Shown: positions 41,889 through 41,924 of the stretch, piece after piece | Layout: each line of letters opens with the position of its first letter | How positions within the stretch are numbered: position 1 is the first letter of the stretch | Assembly (NCBI GenBank): GCA_020720455.1 | Contig: DYOQ01000022.1 | Span: forward strand, 1 to 41,924 | Direction: 5' to 3' | Origin: Bdellovibrio sp. | GTDB lineage: Bacteria; Bdellovibrionota; Bacteriovoracia; Bacteriovoracales; Bacteriovoracaceae | DNA: 41,924 bases | Program-made: the position numbers and the translations under genes | Notes under the pieces: model-generated | Told to the model about the DNA's origin: nothing | What the model saw: only the letters and a program-made list of their open reading frames with translations | Databases searched by the model: none

Positions 41889-41924
41889 TGGTTGAACACT
41901 TCCTGACATAAATTATCAAGATAC

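Overview
The window is a gene-dense, AT-rich stretch of Gram-negative chromosome with about 41 protein genes. I see no rRNA, tRNA, CRISPR array or insertion sequence. Lipoproteins, outer-membrane proteins, a TonB system, a sigma-54 activator, split propionyl-CoA carboxylase genes, an exported matrixin-type protease and nucleoside salvage enzymes together suggest a low-GC predatory or delta-like bacterium, such as the Bacteriovorax/Halobacteriovorax side of Bdellovibrionota. That assignment is inference from gene content, not from a marker gene.

Layout. Positions 1-220 form a leader with several competing helices. Positions 221-4519 hold a Cys-rich lipoprotein, an orphan NtrC-type regulator and a secreted protein. 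Positions 4581-6988 are nadC-nadB (NAD synthesis). A near-consensus sigma-54 promoter at 7049-7064 opens a compact run (7136-10923) of small secreted protein, matrixin metalloprotease with a C-terminal anchor, two unknown proteins, an exported SAM methyltransferase and a two-part PTPS/QueD-like protein. A membrane-anchored coiled-coil protein (10978-11712) may have a leaderless mRNA. Positions 11746-17699 encode a complete Yej-type peptide ABC importer, followed by a probable outer-membrane protein and a FecR-domain protein (17711-19566).

Positions 19515-24946 are a vitamin B12 uptake locus. btuB-tonB lies on the minus strand behind a cobalamin riboswitch, and btuF-btuC-btuD is divergent on the plus strand. 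A YciB-like membrane protein (24948-25523) meets a minus-strand run of RNase G, a YhcC-type radical SAM protein and an OmpR-type regulator (28753-25512). After a small membrane protein (29277-28855), the plus strand carries thymidine phosphorylase, purine nucleoside phosphorylase, cytidine deaminase and a DEDDh exonuclease (29376-33294). B12-dependent methylmalonyl-CoA mutase and its MeaB chaperone follow (33361-36442). The minus strand at the right end (41838-36439) is a five-gene operon of propionyl-CoA carboxylase (carboxyltransferase, biotin carboxylase, biotin carrier) plus two exported proteins of unknown function.

The genes link functionally. Imported B12 would serve the mutase, which works downstream of propionyl-CoA carboxylase in converting propionyl-CoA to succinyl-CoA; no methylmalonyl-CoA epimerase gene is present here. 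Peptide import and nucleoside breakdown fit a life on host- or prey-derived macromolecules. The least explained parts are the sigma-54-driven secreted/enzymatic operon, the structured leader at the left edge, possible leaderless transcripts at three genes, and an exported protein with three evenly built Cys-pair repeats inside the carboxylase operon.
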